64,000 bases of DNA from PHBD01 sp964578535. Its GTDB lineage: Bacteria; Desulfobacterota; Syntrophia; Syntrophales; PHBD01. Position 1 is the stretch's first letter; every line of letters starts with the position of its first letter. The DNA is taken from NCBI GenBank assembly GCA_964578535.1, contig CAZODI010000002.1:88125-152124 (forward strand), in the 5' to 3' direction. The position numbers and the translations under genes are program-made. The notes under the pieces were generated by a model. That model worked only from the letters and a program-made list of their open reading frames with translations, was not told the DNA's origin and searched no databases. Shown piece after piece: positions 8,418-17,540 of this stretch.

Positions 8418-9257
8418 GTGGGACGGCTGATCTGGTTCGAGGCGGTCAAGACATTCACGAAACTCCGGACCTACATCGGGTTCCTGGCCTTTGGCATCCT
8501 TGTACCCCTGGTCGTCGCCGGCCTCCGCATGGGCGGCCAGAGGGCCTTCGAACGGAACCTCCTGGCCCCCCTGGAGCAGGACTTCATCATTGGCGGAAAC
8601 GTCCTCAACGGCTGGTTCTTCGGATTCTTCTTCCTGGGCGCCTTATGGGTCCATGTACCTATCGTCCTGACCCTGGTTGCGGGAGACCAGATCGCCGGAG
8701 AGGGGAACGCCGGCACCTTCCGGTTCCTCCTGACCCGTGCCGTGTCGCGAACCCGGATCATCACCGCGAAGTTCCTGGTCACCCTCCTGTATACGGCGCT
8801 GATGGTCCTGTTCATCGGCGTCCTGACCCTGGGGCTTTCCCTGGCCGTCTTTGGCGGAGGGGACCTCCTGGTGGTGAAACGGGGGATCACGGTCCTTCCG
8901 GAGGCGGTCCTTCCTTTTCATTTCCTTCTGGCCTGGGGGCTCGCCATCCTGAGCATGTTCGTCGTGTCCGCCCTGTGTTTCCTCTTTTCCGCCTTCACGG
9001 ACAATTCCATCGGCCCCATCGTGGCCACCATGGCGGTCATCATCATCAGCCTCATCATCATCACGCTTCCCTTCGATCTGTTCCAGGCCATCCGGCCCTG
9101 GCTCTTCGTGAACTACTTCGACACCTGGCAGAAGGTCTTCGCCGATCCCGTTCCCTGGGACGAGATCGTGAGGAACATCTGGATCCTCCTGGGCTTCACG
9201 GCACTCTTTTTCTTTGCGACCCTCGCCTGGTTCAACCGCAAGGACATCCTGTCATGA
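8418..9257 (+). CDS. ABC-2 type permease
   Basis: A 279-aa integral membrane protein with about six transmembrane segments (near residues 18-36, 66-88, 118-142, 170-196, 205-225 and 255-273). The short cytoplasmic stretch GDQIAGEGNAGTFRFLLTRAVSR is the conserved coupling region of ABC-2 permeases. It starts at GTG 8418, 3 bp after the ATPase stop, and its own stop overlaps the next gene by 4 bp. It should dimerise and work with the preceding ATPase. Confidence 0.9.
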   Translation: MGRLIWFEAVKTFTKLRTYIGFLAFGILVPLVVAGLRMGGQRAFERNLLAPLEQDFIIGGNVLNGWFFGFFFLGALWVHVPIVLTLVAGDQIAGEGNAGTFRFLLTRAVSRTRIITAKFLVTLLYTALMVLFIGVLTLGLSLAVFGGGDLLVVKRGITVLPEAVLPFHFLLAWGLAILSMFVVSALCFLFSAFTDNSIGPIVATMAVIIISLIIITLPFDLFQAIRPWLFVNYFDTWQKVFADPVPWDEIVRNIWILLGFTALFFFATLAWFNRKDILS

Positions 9258-10012
9258 GAAACCGCCGATCCGCTCTGATCCGCTTTGCCGGTGCGATCCT
9301 GCTGGCGGCCCTTCTGGGGACGGGAGCGGCAATGCCGCTGCCCGCCGGTGCCGCAGGGCCGGATCCGGCCCTGACCCTGACGGAGGTGCTCCGTCCCTAC
9401 GAAGGCATGCGGGATTATTCGGTGCGGATCCAGGCGAAGGTCCGGATCCCCGATTTCCGGGTCCCCGACTTTTCCGGCACGGTGTACTTCAAGCGTCCCG
9501 ACCGCTTCCATCTGGAGACGAAGAACTTCGCCCCCCTGCCCCGGGAGGCCGCTCTCTTCGACCCGGCCCGCTTCCGGCCGGAGAAAAACCGCATCACCTG
9601 GCTGGGGGGGGAAGCGGTGGAAGGTACTCCGGCAGATATCTTCCGCGTGGAGCCCCTGGCGGAGAAGGGGAAGGTTCGATCGTACCGGGTCTGGATCGGC
9701 GGGAGCCCGAAACGGATCCTTCAGGTGGAGAGCCTCTCCGTCCAGGGGGGGAAAGCCCGGGCCCGGATCCGCTATGTCCATGTCCGGCAGAGCGGTGAAG
9801 GACTCTGGCTGCCGCAGCGGGTGGATGTCCACCTGACCTTCCCGGAGCGGGGCGTCCGCACGCCGGACAACCCCTTGTACAGTCAGGACAGCCCCGTCTC
9901 CCGGGGCATGGCCCGCCTGGAGAACATGCCCGCCGAAGGATCCGTGGCGATCACCTACTCCGGCTGGACCTGGAACACGGGCCTGGACGATGCGCTGTTC
10001 CGAAAAAAGTGA
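9254..10012 (+). CDS. LolA/LolB-like outer-membrane lipoprotein-sorting protein
   Basis: A 252-aa exported protein with an N-terminal signal (about residues 10-32, ending near AGAAG). The mature part has the repeated strand pattern of the lipoprotein-sorting beta-barrel fold: MRDYSVRIQAKVRIPDF, FSGTVYFKRPDRFHLE and YRVWIGGSPKRILQVE. The ATGA overlap with the permease links it firmly to the ABC exporter. A plausible model is that the ABC pair delivers a hydrophobic cargo that this protein carries across the periplasm; that is inference from context. Confidence 0.75.
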   Translation: MRNRRSALIRFAGAILLAALLGTGAAMPLPAGAAGPDPALTLTEVLRPYEGMRDYSVRIQAKVRIPDFRVPDFSGTVYFKRPDRFHLETKNFAPLPREAALFDPARFRPEKNRITWLGGEAVEGTPADIFRVEPLAEKGKVRSYRVWIGGSPKRILQVESLSVQGGKARARIRYVHVRQSGEGLWLPQRVDVHLTFPERGVRTPDNPLYSQDSPVSRGMARLENMPAEGSVAITYSGWTWNTGLDDALFRKK

Positions 10013-10113
10013 CCATATCCAGGCGGCCGGGTTGAAGCGGGGGGCGAGGGCTCCCCGGGTCCGGTCCCGGAAACAATCTGGTATTCCATCACGGCAAGGA
10101 CAAGGAGGATCGC

Positions 10114-10605
10114 ATGAAGAGAGTGTGGCTGGTCGTTGCGGCATGGTTGGTTTTCTGCACGGGCGCGGCCCTGGCGGCAGATCAGATGATCATCACGTTT
10201 CAGGACGGCAGGACGCAGAGCATCGACACCGGCACCATCCTCCGGATCGAATTCCAGTCGGCCGGAACGTCTGCGTCAACCCCTCCCGCGGCGACGGGCT
10301 GCTGGACAGGCCGATTCCGGGGCACCGACATCAGCGGCTATGCCATGGACATCAACCTGAGAGAAATGGACGGCCGGGTGGAGGGAGGATACGCCTACTA
10401 TCACCGGGCCCAGCAAAAAAAGGTAACAGCGGTGATCTCGGATGCCGTTGTGACGGGTCGCGTTCTCCGGGGAACCTGGAGGCAGGTGACGGGCATCCCC
10501 GCGGAGGGGCGCTTTGAATGGACGTGGCTGCCGGGGGGAGAATGCCAGGCCTTCGAGGGCAGCTTCGACGGGACCCGTTACTGGCGGCGGATGACGCGCC
10601 AGTAG
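10114..10605 (+). CDS. Secreted protein of unknown function
   Basis: A 163-aa protein with a clear signal peptide (MKRVWLVVAAWLVFCTGAALA, cleavage near AADQ). AAGGAGG precedes the ATG. The mature part begins with MIITFQDGRTQSIDTGTILRIEFQ, a strand pair typical of small periplasmic beta proteins. A Ser/Thr/Pro linker follows, then a beta-rich domain (about 62-160) starting at GCWTGRF with two Cys (about 63 and 147). I do not recognise the family. Confidence 0.75.
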   Translation: MKRVWLVVAAWLVFCTGAALAADQMIITFQDGRTQSIDTGTILRIEFQSAGTSASTPPAATGCWTGRFRGTDISGYAMDINLREMDGRVEGGYAYYHRAQQKKVTAVISDAVVTGRVLRGTWRQVTGIPAEGRFEWTWLPGGECQAFEGSFDGTRYWRRMTRQ

Positions 10606-10655
10606 GCGAGTCAGGGAGCGGAGCGGGAGCCTCCGGGAACAGAACGCGGGACAAG

Positions 10656-10696
10656 GCGGGACCATCCGGTATTCATGCCGGACCGGATGGTCCCGC
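10656..10696. terminator. Long perfect hairpin
   Basis: A 15-bp perfect inverted repeat (GCGGGACCATCCGGT and its complement) with an 11-nt loop lies 50 bp after the secreted-protein gene. It has no T-run. It may end transcription with factor help or protect the mRNA end. Confidence 0.55.
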
Positions 10697-10726
10697 TGCA
10701 TTCCTTCGCCGGCACGAAAAAGAGAA

Positions 10727-11713
10727 ATGGCAACCGGACATTCGCACGGCCATTCCCACTTCGGAGACCTGTCCTCCCGGACGTCTTCCCGCCTGTTTCT
10801 CTCTCTTTGCATCACGCTGGCGTTCGTGGTCGTCGAGGCGCTGGCGGGACTCTGGGCGAACAGCCTGACGCTCCTGTCGGACGCCGGGCACAACCTGACG
10901 GACGCCGTTGCCCTCGGACTGAGCTGGTACGCCATCCGATTGAGCACCCGGCCCGCCCACGCAGGCAAGACCTCAGGCTAACCACCGGGCGGGAATCCTC
11001 TTTGCCCTGTCCAACTCCACCACCCTGGCCGTCATCGCACTTGGCATTTTCTATGAAGCCTGGCACCGCTTCCTGTCGCCGCCGCCTGTACAGGCGGGCA
11101 TCCTGATCGCGGTCGGGGCGGCGGCCTTCCTGGTCAATGCCGGGACAGCCCGGCTGGTCAGGGAGGGCAGCGAGTACGACCTGAATCTGAAGTGTGCATT
11201 TCTTCACCTGATGGGCGATGTTTTTCGACACTCGGGGCGGTGCTGGCGCGCGTCGCCATCTTCTTTACGGGGCTGAACGGACTGGACCCCCTGGCGAGCG
11301 TACTGATCGGCGCGCTGATCCTGTGGAGTGCCTGGAGCATTCTCCGCGACGTCCTGGACATCCTCCTGGAGGCCACCCCCCGGGACATCGACATGGATGA
11401 AATGGTCGCCGACCTGCTTACGGTCTCCGGCGTACGCGGCGTCCATGACCTGCACGTCTGGAGCATCACGCAGGGCATGCGGGCCCTTTCGGCGCACATC
11501 GTGACGGACGACATCTCCGTCCGCGACGGGGTGGCCATCCAGCGGGCGATCCGGGAGACGGCCGGCCGCAGGTACGGCATCGCCCACGTGACGCTGTAGC
11601 TGGAGTGCGAAGGGTGTGAGCCCGCCCGGCTCTACTGCGACGTGAACGGGCTGAATCATGACTGCAGTGAGATGGGCGGGGAAACTGGAAAAATACCGGG
11701 AACCGTGCCTTGA
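10727..11713 (+). pseudogene. Cation diffusion facilitator (ZitB/CzcD-like), inactivated by three lesions
   Basis: Three frames together encode a nearly complete zinc-type CDF efflux protein. The His-rich N-terminus (GHSHGHSH) and the metal motif LSDAGHNLTD are in the first frame, which hits TAA at 10979-10981; one extra base in TAAC (expected TAC, Tyr) explains the shift. The second frame carries HRAGILFALSN through FLHLMGDVF and needs one more T in the T5 run at 11221-11225. The third frame runs through the cytoplasmic domain to HVTL and then meets TAG at 11597-11599, where homologues usually have Gln, before LECEGCEPARLYC continues to a TGA at 11711. A homopolymer slip could be a sequencing error, but three independent lesions argue for a decayed gene. 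Confidence 0.85.
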
Positions 11714-11746
11714 TGAAGGCAACGTGGTGATGGCCTCCGGGCGGAT

Positions 11747-12967
11747 TCAGCGGATGCGGACGGGGTGTGTGACGGCGGACGGCGGACGGCCGGGGCCGTA
11801 GACGCAGCGGTCGTATATGGAGCGGACGACGTCCTCCCCCAGGGACTTCAATTCATTGGCATGGAAGCCCACGGGATTGCGCTTCCGGTAGTCCCTGACG
11901 GGGTAGTCTTCCAGGACCCTCCGGCGGTTCAGCACCAGGATCTCCCTTCCTCCCTGCCGGCGGACCTCCAGCAGGTATCGGTTCCGGGAGCAGTACTTCA
12001 GGAACCGGCGGACCTTTTCCAGGAGCCGGCGATGATCCAGCAGGTCCGGATCGAGATGAGGCAGGACGTGCGCCCTGACCCGCTCGTGGATGTCCCGGAC
12101 GATCTCCTCCAGCGCCGCCATGAATCGCTCCTTCTCCACGGTGACCGTCTCGGCGGCGCCGTCCTGGATCTCCGCCAGGCGCTTCAGGTAGTAGGCCGCG
12201 ATCTGGCTGAAGGTGATCGTGTGGAGATGCTGGAGGGTGTCGAAGAGGAGGCTGTTGAATTCCTCCTTCGGCTTCACGGCGAAGAAGGGCCGGCCCACCC
12301 GGATGAACACGTCCTTGGAGCCCCGGACAAGGCGGTCCACCTTCACGTTGATCGGCAGGATATAAACCTTTTCCCGGGCGTTCTCGAAGGCGCCCTCCAC
12401 CACCTGGAAGGCGGCGCTCCGGATCTTCTTGAGTCCCCCGAACCCCCAGGTCGTTCCCTCCGGGAAAATCAGCGTGGACAATCCCCCGGCGGCGGCCTCC
12501 CGGAATTTCCCGACCTGCTCGTCGATGGCCTGGTGCAGGGCCTGCCGCTTCATGTCGGGGTGTTCGATGAAGGGCCGCTCGATGGACGTGAGCTGCATCG
12601 TCCGGAAGACCGCCAGGGGCAGTCCCGTCCGGTCCAGGAGCAGGAGGATGGAACGCAGAAATCGGTTCCCCTGGGCGAAGTTCGTGGAGAGGTAGTGTCC
12701 GCCGAGGAAATCGTTCTTGGCCATGATCAGGAAGTCGGGCTTGGGATGCAGGGCGTAGTACACCCGGGAGAGGGAAGGGATCTCGTAGTAGCTGTCGTGG
12801 GTAACGGTGATCAGGGCCGGGGTCGGGATCTCCCGGAGGTTTTCCTTCCCTTTCAGGTGCGGCCTCTGTCGCATGATCCGGGAGGCCAGGAAAAATGCGA
12901 AGATGACGAAATTGTAGAAAATGCCCCTGTGTCTGCTGGACATGGTTTCTATTGCCGGGAGCCTCAT
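11747..12967 (-). CDS. PlsC/PlsB-like acyltransferase
   Basis: A 406-aa member of the glycerolipid acyltransferase superfamily. The N-terminus has a hydrophobic segment (IFYNFVIFAFFLASRI). The acceptor motif reads HDSYYE, an HX4E variant of the usual HX4D, and the phosphate-binding block is LIFPEGTTWGFGG. About 200 further residues are helical and Arg-rich. The family acylates glycerol phosphates or other hydroxyl acceptors with acyl-CoA or acyl-ACP at the inner membrane. Start at ATG 12967 or 12943; neither has a strong SD. It follows the HDAC-family gene by 31 bp on the same strand. Confidence 0.8.
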   Translation of the reverse strand: MRLPAIETMSSRHRGIFYNFVIFAFFLASRIMRQRPHLKGKENLREIPTPALITVTHDSYYEIPSLSRVYYALHPKPDFLIMAKNDFLGGHYLSTNFAQGNRFLRSILLLLDRTGLPLAVFRTMQLTSIERPFIEHPDMKRQALHQAIDEQVGKFREAAAGGLSTLIFPEGTTWGFGGLKKIRSAAFQVVEGAFENAREKVYILPINVKVDRLVRGSKDVFIRVGRPFFAVKPKEEFNSLLFDTLQHLHTITFSQIAAYYLKRLAEIQDGAAETVTVEKERFMAALEEIVRDIHERVRAHVLPHLDPDLLDHRRLLEKVRRFLKYCSRNRYLLEVRRQGGREILVLNRRRVLEDYPVRDYRKRNPVGFHANELKSLGEDVVRSIYDRCVYGPGRPPSAVTHPVRIR

Positions 12968-12998
12968 GCACTTCCGGTATCGGCGGTCCGGTCCGGCG

Positions 12999-13745
12999 TC
13001 AGCCCTCCTCCATTCCCTCGATGAAGGCCAGGACGTTCTGCCCCAGCACGCCGTGGTTGTATCCGCCCTCGAGGATTCCGAAACAGCCGCCCCCGTGCTC
13101 CCGGGCTGCCCGGCGGACCATCTTTCCCATCTTCCGGTAGTCTTCCGTAGCCAGCAGCCCGCCCCAGTCTTCGAGATGGTTGTCGAAACCGGCGGAGACG
13201 CCGATGAGGTCCACTTTCTCGGCGAAGAGCTTCTGCTCGACTTCCCGGAGATACTTTGTCCGCTCCGCCGCGGACGGGTTGTGGATCGTCACGTAGCCGC
13301 GGGCGCCCAGGATGTTCACCGTCCCGTCGCCGAAGTGGAGATCGAAGTCCAAAATGTGGGCCTTTTCGATGAGCCCCTCGCGCTTGAGCTTCTCCATGGC
13401 GATGGCCATGTTGTTGAAGTAACAGAAGCCCCAGGCGCTCCCGGCGGACGCATGGTGACCCGGCGGCCGGATGAGGGCGAAGCAGGGTTCCGTGAGGCCC
13501 GTCATGGCCGCCTGGACGGCTCCGCCGGCGGCCAGAGCGGCAATGTCGTAGAGGCGCTCGCGGCGCACTTCCTCTATGTGGGACGGGGTGTGAACGGCGG
13601 CGATGTCCTCCGGGGACGCCGGGACGGCTTCGACAAGCTCCGCTTTGCCCCGGATCGCCTTCAGGACGGCCTCCACGCGGCCCGTGGCGGCCGCGGGATC
13701 TGCAACATAGGACTGATGGAAATCCTTGTGAAAGATAACCTTCAT
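12999..13745 (-). CDS. Histone deacetylase-family (class II-like) deacetylase
   Basis: A 248-aa Zn-dependent deacetylase of the HDAC/acetoin-utilisation/acetylpolyamine-hydrolase superfamily. RPPGHHAS carries the catalytic His pair, and LDFDLHFGDGT supplies the Asp/His zinc ligands. SAGFDNH and ILEGGYNH follow in the expected order. GGGGAGG precedes ATG 13745. It is shorter than the roughly 300-350 residues typical of the family, with compact loops. Bacterial members remove acetyl or longer acyl groups from lysines or polyamines; the substrate here is unknown. Confidence 0.9.
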   Translation of the reverse strand: MKVIFHKDFHQSYVADPAAATGRVEAVLKAIRGKAELVEAVPASPEDIAAVHTPSHIEEVRRERLYDIAALAAGGAVQAAMTGLTEPCFALIRPPGHHASAGSAWGFCYFNNMAIAMEKLKREGLIEKAHILDFDLHFGDGTVNILGARGYVTIHNPSAAERTKYLREVEQKLFAEKVDLIGVSAGFDNHLEDWGGLLATEDYRKMGKMVRRAAREHGGGCFGILEGGYNHGVLGQNVLAFIEGMEEG

Positions 13746-13836
13746 GACGATGCCTCCCCGGGGTCAGGCACAGGAGGAACGTTTCCTGCGCCGAGCTGTC
13801 GCCGCCCGTCTTCTCTTCAGACCGGCCCGGCGGGGT

Positions 13837-14658
13837 TCAACGGTCTTTGGATCCCTCCCACAGACGGTCCATTTCCTCCATGGTCGCCGAGGCCAGTGGT
13901 TTTCCCCGGCGGCCCAGCTCCCGTTCGATGAACCGGAAGCGGCTCCGGAACTTCCCGACGGTTGCCTCCAGCGCCTCTTCCGCTTCGACGGAGGCGTGGC
14001 GGGCCAGATTCACCACCGAGAACAGGAGGTCGCCGATCTCTTCGGTCACCCGGTCCGGGGAGCCGTCGGCAAGAGCCTCCTCCAGTTCCTTCGTTTCCTC
14101 ACGGACCTTGTCAAGCACGCCGGCGGTATCGGTCCAGTCGAAGCCGACCCGGGCGGCCCGCTGTCCCGCCTCCTGGGCCTTCCGGAGCGCCGGCATGGAG
14201 CGGGGGATTCCGTCGAGGATCCCTCCGGGTTCGCCATTGGCAGACTTCTCGCCCTTCTTGATTTCATCCCAGTTGGCCTTCACCTCCGCGGCATCTTGGA
14301 CGGTGACGTCCCCGAAGACATGGGGGTGGCGCCGGATCATCTTTTCCCGGATCTCCGCCGTCACATCCGCCAGCCGGAAAGAGCCGTCCTCTTCGGCGAG
14401 AACGACCAGGAAGAGGATCTGGAACAGCAGGTCGCCAAGCTCCTCCCGGAGCGCCGCCGGCTCTTCCCCGGCCAGGGCGTCCAGGACTTCGTAGGCCTCG
14501 TTCAGGAGATAATGGCCGAGGTCCTTCTTTCCCTGGGCCCTGTCCCAGGGACATCCATCGGGGGATCGCAGGGTCCGGATCAGGTCAAGGAGCGCCTCGA
14601 TGCCGTTCCGGTCGGGCGTCGAATACGCGCCGACCCCTTGTCCGCCTGGATCGGTCAT
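13837..14658 (-). CDS. mazG: Nucleoside triphosphate pyrophosphohydrolase MazG
   Basis: A 273-aa two-domain MazG. The first domain (about 20-130) begins LIRTLRSPDGCPWDRAQ and holds the EALREELGDLLFQ helices with the metal-binding Glu/Asp. The second (about 155-265) repeats this as VREETKELEEAL and VTEEIGDLLFS. MazG hydrolyses NTPs, including aberrant ones, to NMP plus pyrophosphate. ATG 14658 is preceded by GGGGGA; the open frame extends upstream but without family similarity. 91 bp separate it from the downstream HDAC-family gene. Confidence 0.95.
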   Translation of the reverse strand: MTDPGGQGVGAYSTPDRNGIEALLDLIRTLRSPDGCPWDRAQGKKDLGHYLLNEAYEVLDALAGEEPAALREELGDLLFQILFLVVLAEEDGSFRLADVTAEIREKMIRRHPHVFGDVTVQDAAEVKANWDEIKKGEKSANGEPGGILDGIPRSMPALRKAQEAGQRAARVGFDWTDTAGVLDKVREETKELEEALADGSPDRVTEEIGDLLFSVVNLARHASVEAEEALEATVGKFRSRFRFIERELGRRGKPLASATMEEMDRLWEGSKDR

Positions 14659-15004
14659 GGAATGGATTTCCCCCAAAACGGCCGGGTTGGCTTGTATTTC
14701 TGCAGTTCCCGGCTCCGGGGGAACCCTACCATATCCGCCCCGGGCTGACAATGATGGTTTCCGGCCGCCGGCGTCCGCGGGGCATGCCGGCGAACGCTCC
14801 CGAAGGGCCGCCGCGGGCGGATGAAGCCGGGGAACAGCGGGAGCGGGGGCGGTTTCCCTTGACAGTCCCCGGACCTGTCTGTTAACCATGGTTCCCATCG
14901 GGGCGACGGACGGCCCGGCGCCGTTCTTCACCTTCCCGCCCCTTCCGGAACTGGAACCTGACCCATAAACCTGTGCGCCAGCGGCCTTTCCCGGAGGCTC
15001 TTCG
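14659..15004. other. Divergent intergenic region between mazG and livM
   Basis: 346 bp without a convincing gene. It holds the upstream signals of mazG (minus) and of the ABC uptake operon (plus). Apart from the candidate promoter listed separately and the livM ribosome-binding site, I see only GC-rich low-order repeats and no RNA structure I can name. Confidence 0.6.
14859..14887 (+). promoter_or_regulatory. Candidate sigma-70 promoter for the ABC uptake operon
   Basis: A perfect -35 box TTGACA (14859-14864) is followed at 17 bp by TTAACC, a weak -10. It would start transcription about 110 bp before livM. Confidence 0.3.
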
Positions 15005-16075
15005 ATGGACATGAAGCGGGACTACTACGAGGATATCCGGCTCTTCGGAAGCGGCGTGATCCTCTTCTGGTCCCTCCTTCTTCTGGCCTTCCTCTACACC
15101 CTGCCCCTGTATCTGCCGGGATACCGCTTCTATCTCCTGAACCTGATCATGGTCCACGTGATCCTGGCCGTGGGGCTGAACATCCTCGCCGGCTACACGG
15201 GGCAGATCTCCCTGGGGCACGCGGGCTTCTTCGCCATCGGCGCCTACGCGACGACCCTGCTCATGACCAGGCTGGAAGTCCCCTTCTTTCCCGCACTCCT
15301 GGCAGCGGCCTTCATCGCCGCCGCCTTCGGCTTCCTGGTGGGGCTCCCGGCGCTGCGCCTGGAAGGACCCTACCTGTCCATTGCCACGCTCGGATTCGGC
15401 CTCACCATCACGCACATCATCGGGCACGCGGAGGTCTTTGGCGGACGGACGGGACTCCAGGCGCCGCCCCTGGATCTCGGAATTCCGCAGCTCGGCTGGG
15501 GCTTCGTCCTGGAGACCGATCTGGGGAAGTACTACCTGATCCTGACGATTACCGTCCTGATGGTGATCGGTGCCGTCAACCTCATGAAAACCAGGGTGGG
15601 CCGCTCCTTCGTAGCCATCCGGGACAGCGACATCGCCGCCGAGGTCATGGGGGTCAACCTGATGATCTACAAGACCCTCTCGTTCGCCGTCAGCGCCTTC
15701 TACGCCGGTATTGCGGGGGGACTTTTCGGGTTCATCCTGGGATTCTTCAATCCCGAGCCCTTCAACCTCATTCTTTCCATCGTGTTCCTCGTGATGGTCG
15801 TTGTGGGCGGCCTGGGATCGACCTTCGGGTCCATCGTGGGGGCGGCGCTCATCACCTGGCTGCAGTACGATCTCCTGAAGAACATCCGGGAAATGCCGCT
15901 GGCGGGCCCGTTCCTGCTGGATCTGTCGGAGCGCTGGTTCACCGTCGTCGGCCTGGAAAATTTCAACAGCATCATCCTCGGTCTCGTCATGATCGCCATT
16001 GTCCTGTTCGAGCCCCTGGGGATGTTCGGGGTGTGGCTCCGCGTCAAGAAATACTGGAGAACATGGCCGTTCTGA
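15005..16075 (+). CDS. livM: Branched-chain-type ABC transporter permease (LivM family)
   Basis: A 356-aa inner-membrane permease with about nine hydrophobic segments. The LivM motifs are clear: LNILAGYTGQISLGHAGFFA (about 60-79), the coupling region around VAIRDSDIAAEVMGVN, and VVVGGLGSTFGSIVGAA. GGAGG lies 7 bp before the ATG. It opens the operon livM-livH-unknown-livK-livG-livF-acyl-CoA synthetase. Family members import branched amino acids, but in anaerobic acid degraders similar systems are thought to take up aromatic or aliphatic carboxylates; the synthetase at the end of this operon favours that. Confidence 0.93.
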   Translation: MDMKRDYYEDIRLFGSGVILFWSLLLLAFLYTLPLYLPGYRFYLLNLIMVHVILAVGLNILAGYTGQISLGHAGFFAIGAYATTLLMTRLEVPFFPALLAAAFIAAAFGFLVGLPALRLEGPYLSIATLGFGLTITHIIGHAEVFGGRTGLQAPPLDLGIPQLGWGFVLETDLGKYYLILTITVLMVIGAVNLMKTRVGRSFVAIRDSDIAAEVMGVNLMIYKTLSFAVSAFYAGIAGGLFGFILGFFNPEPFNLILSIVFLVMVVVGGLGSTFGSIVGAALITWLQYDLLKNIREMPLAGPFLLDLSERWFTVVGLENFNSIILGLVMIAIVLFEPLGMFGVWLRVKKYWRTWPF

Positions 16076-16082
16076 GGTGCCT

Positions 16083-16955
16083 ATGATCGGACAGCTGATC
16101 GTCGAGGGGCTCGCCATCGGGGCCTGCTATGGCCTCTTCGCCGTCGCCGTGGTGATCATCTACAAGACCTCGGAGGTGATCAACTTCGGACAGGGCGAAA
16201 TGGCCATGTTCGCCACGTTCGTGGCGTACCACATGCTCACGTACTACGGCGCTCCGTTCTGGGCGGCCTTTCTCCTGACCCTGGGGTTCGCGGCCCTTCT
16301 GGGGGCGGCCGTGGAGTTCCTGTTTCTCCGCCCGGCGAAGAATCCGAGCATCCTGGGGCTGATCGTCATCACCCTCGGGGCCGAGATGCTGCTCATGGGG
16401 CTCGCCAGCTGGAAGTGGGGGGCCGAGCAGAAGTCCTTCTCGCTGCCGTGGTCCTATATGTCGATTCACGAGCCCGTTCCGGGCATCATCATCAGTGACT
16501 GGGCAATCGCCGTCTTCCTGACAGCCGGGACGATCGCGGGCCTCCTGTACGTCTTCTTCCGCTTCACGAAGCTCGGCATCGCCATGCGGGCGACCCAGCA
16601 GAACCAGAATGCCGCCAAGATCATGGGCATCCGGACCGAGCGGGTCTTCGCCTTTTCCTGGGGGCTCAGTTCCATCATCGGGACCATCGCGGCGATGTTC
16701 TTCGCGGCCCGTGCCACCCTGGACCCGGCCTTCATGATGGAGCCCTTCCTCCGTGCATTTGCCGCCGCGGTCCTGGGGGGGCTGACCAGCATTCCCGGCG
16801 TGCTCCTGGGGGGAGAGATCCTCGGGCTGATCGAGAACCTCTTCGGGTACATGTGGCCCCAGTGGAAGCCCATCGTCGCCTTTGTCATCATCGTGCTTGT
16901 CCTGTGCATCCGCCCCAGCGGGCTCTTTGCCCGGCATTTCGTGAAGAAGGTATGA
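16083..16955 (+). CDS. livH: Branched-chain-type ABC transporter permease (LivH family)
   Basis: A 290-aa permease with about eight transmembrane segments, partner of LivM. Typical LivH features are LAIGACYGLFAVAVVIIYK, VINFGQGEMAMFA, the coupling loop MRATQQNQNAAKIMGI and AVLGGLTSIPGVLLGG. ATG 16083 follows the livM stop by 7 bp with GAGGTG as SD. Two bases after its own stop codon the next reading frame starts, so the operon is tightly packed. Confidence 0.94.
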   Translation: MIGQLIVEGLAIGACYGLFAVAVVIIYKTSEVINFGQGEMAMFATFVAYHMLTYYGAPFWAAFLLTLGFAALLGAAVEFLFLRPAKNPSILGLIVITLGAEMLLMGLASWKWGAEQKSFSLPWSYMSIHEPVPGIIISDWAIAVFLTAGTIAGLLYVFFRFTKLGIAMRATQQNQNAAKIMGIRTERVFAFSWGLSSIIGTIAAMFFAARATLDPAFMMEPFLRAFAAAVLGGLTSIPGVLLGGEILGLIENLFGYMWPQWKPIVAFVIIVLVLCIRPSGLFARHFVKKV

Positions 16956-16956
16956 G

Positions 16957-17439
16957 ATGAGGTCGGATCGTAAGGGAATGCGGCGACCCGGCGGACCACA
17001 GGGCAGGCCGGCGGTCCTCGGGGGCCTGCTGATTCTGGTGATGGTGCTCTGGGGGACCGCCGCCGCTCCGGAAGATGCATCGAACGGCGAGATCGGCGCC
17101 GTAGAGCAGGCGGCCCGGGCGTACCTGGATGCGGAGGTCCGGCGGGACTTTGATGCCGTGTGGGCGTCCCTGGCGCCTTCTTCGGTGTACCGCGAAACCC
17201 ATAATTACCGGTCGTATCGGGAGGAGGCCGTCCGGTCCCCGGTCCGCATCGAGCGCTTCAGGATTCTCCGGGTGGCCGGCGTCCGGTCGAATCACGACCC
17301 GGCCCGGTTTCCGAGGGTCGAGCGGTTTGCCGAAGTGGAGGTGGATCTGGTGCTTTTTGATACCGATACGGAGACCCGGACGGACGTGAATTACCGCTTC
17401 ACGTTCATCCGGGAGGGAGGGAGGTGGTACAAGGGGTAG
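16957..17439 (+). CDS. Membrane-anchored NTF2-like protein of unknown function
   Basis: A 160-aa protein placed inside the ABC operon between the permeases and the binding protein. One N-terminal hydrophobic segment (about 19-37, PAVLGGLLILVMVLWGTAAA) acts as a signal or anchor. The rest resembles a small NTF2/DUF4878-like domain: a helix AARAYLDAEVRRDFDAVWASL followed by strands ending in NYRFTFIREGGRWYKG. The ATG begins 2 bp after the livH stop. The role is unknown; a periplasmic accessory to the transporter is possible. Confidence 0.65.
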   Translation: MRSDRKGMRRPGGPQGRPAVLGGLLILVMVLWGTAAAPEDASNGEIGAVEQAARAYLDAEVRRDFDAVWASLAPSSVYRETHNYRSYREEAVRSPVRIERFRILRVAGVRSNHDPARFPRVERFAEVEVDLVLFDTDTETRTDVNYRFTFIREGGRWYKG

Positions 17440-17540
17440 TCGTCCGGGACGGTCCCGCATGACGTCTTCAGGCTCGGCCTCGAGGGAGTGCCGCAGGGGC
17501 GACAGGGTTCTTCGAACTCTTCATGGAAAAGGAGGGTATC

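Noticed and set aside
11597..11599. TAG as a recoded sense codon in the CDF gene
   Set aside because: Two frameshifts in the same gene make plain decay simpler, and other genes here end normally at single stops; nothing suggests a suppressor.
14662..15012. N-terminal extension of MazG
   Set aside because: The frame is open but Pro/Arg-rich without family similarity; ATG 14658 with an SD gives a normal-length MazG.
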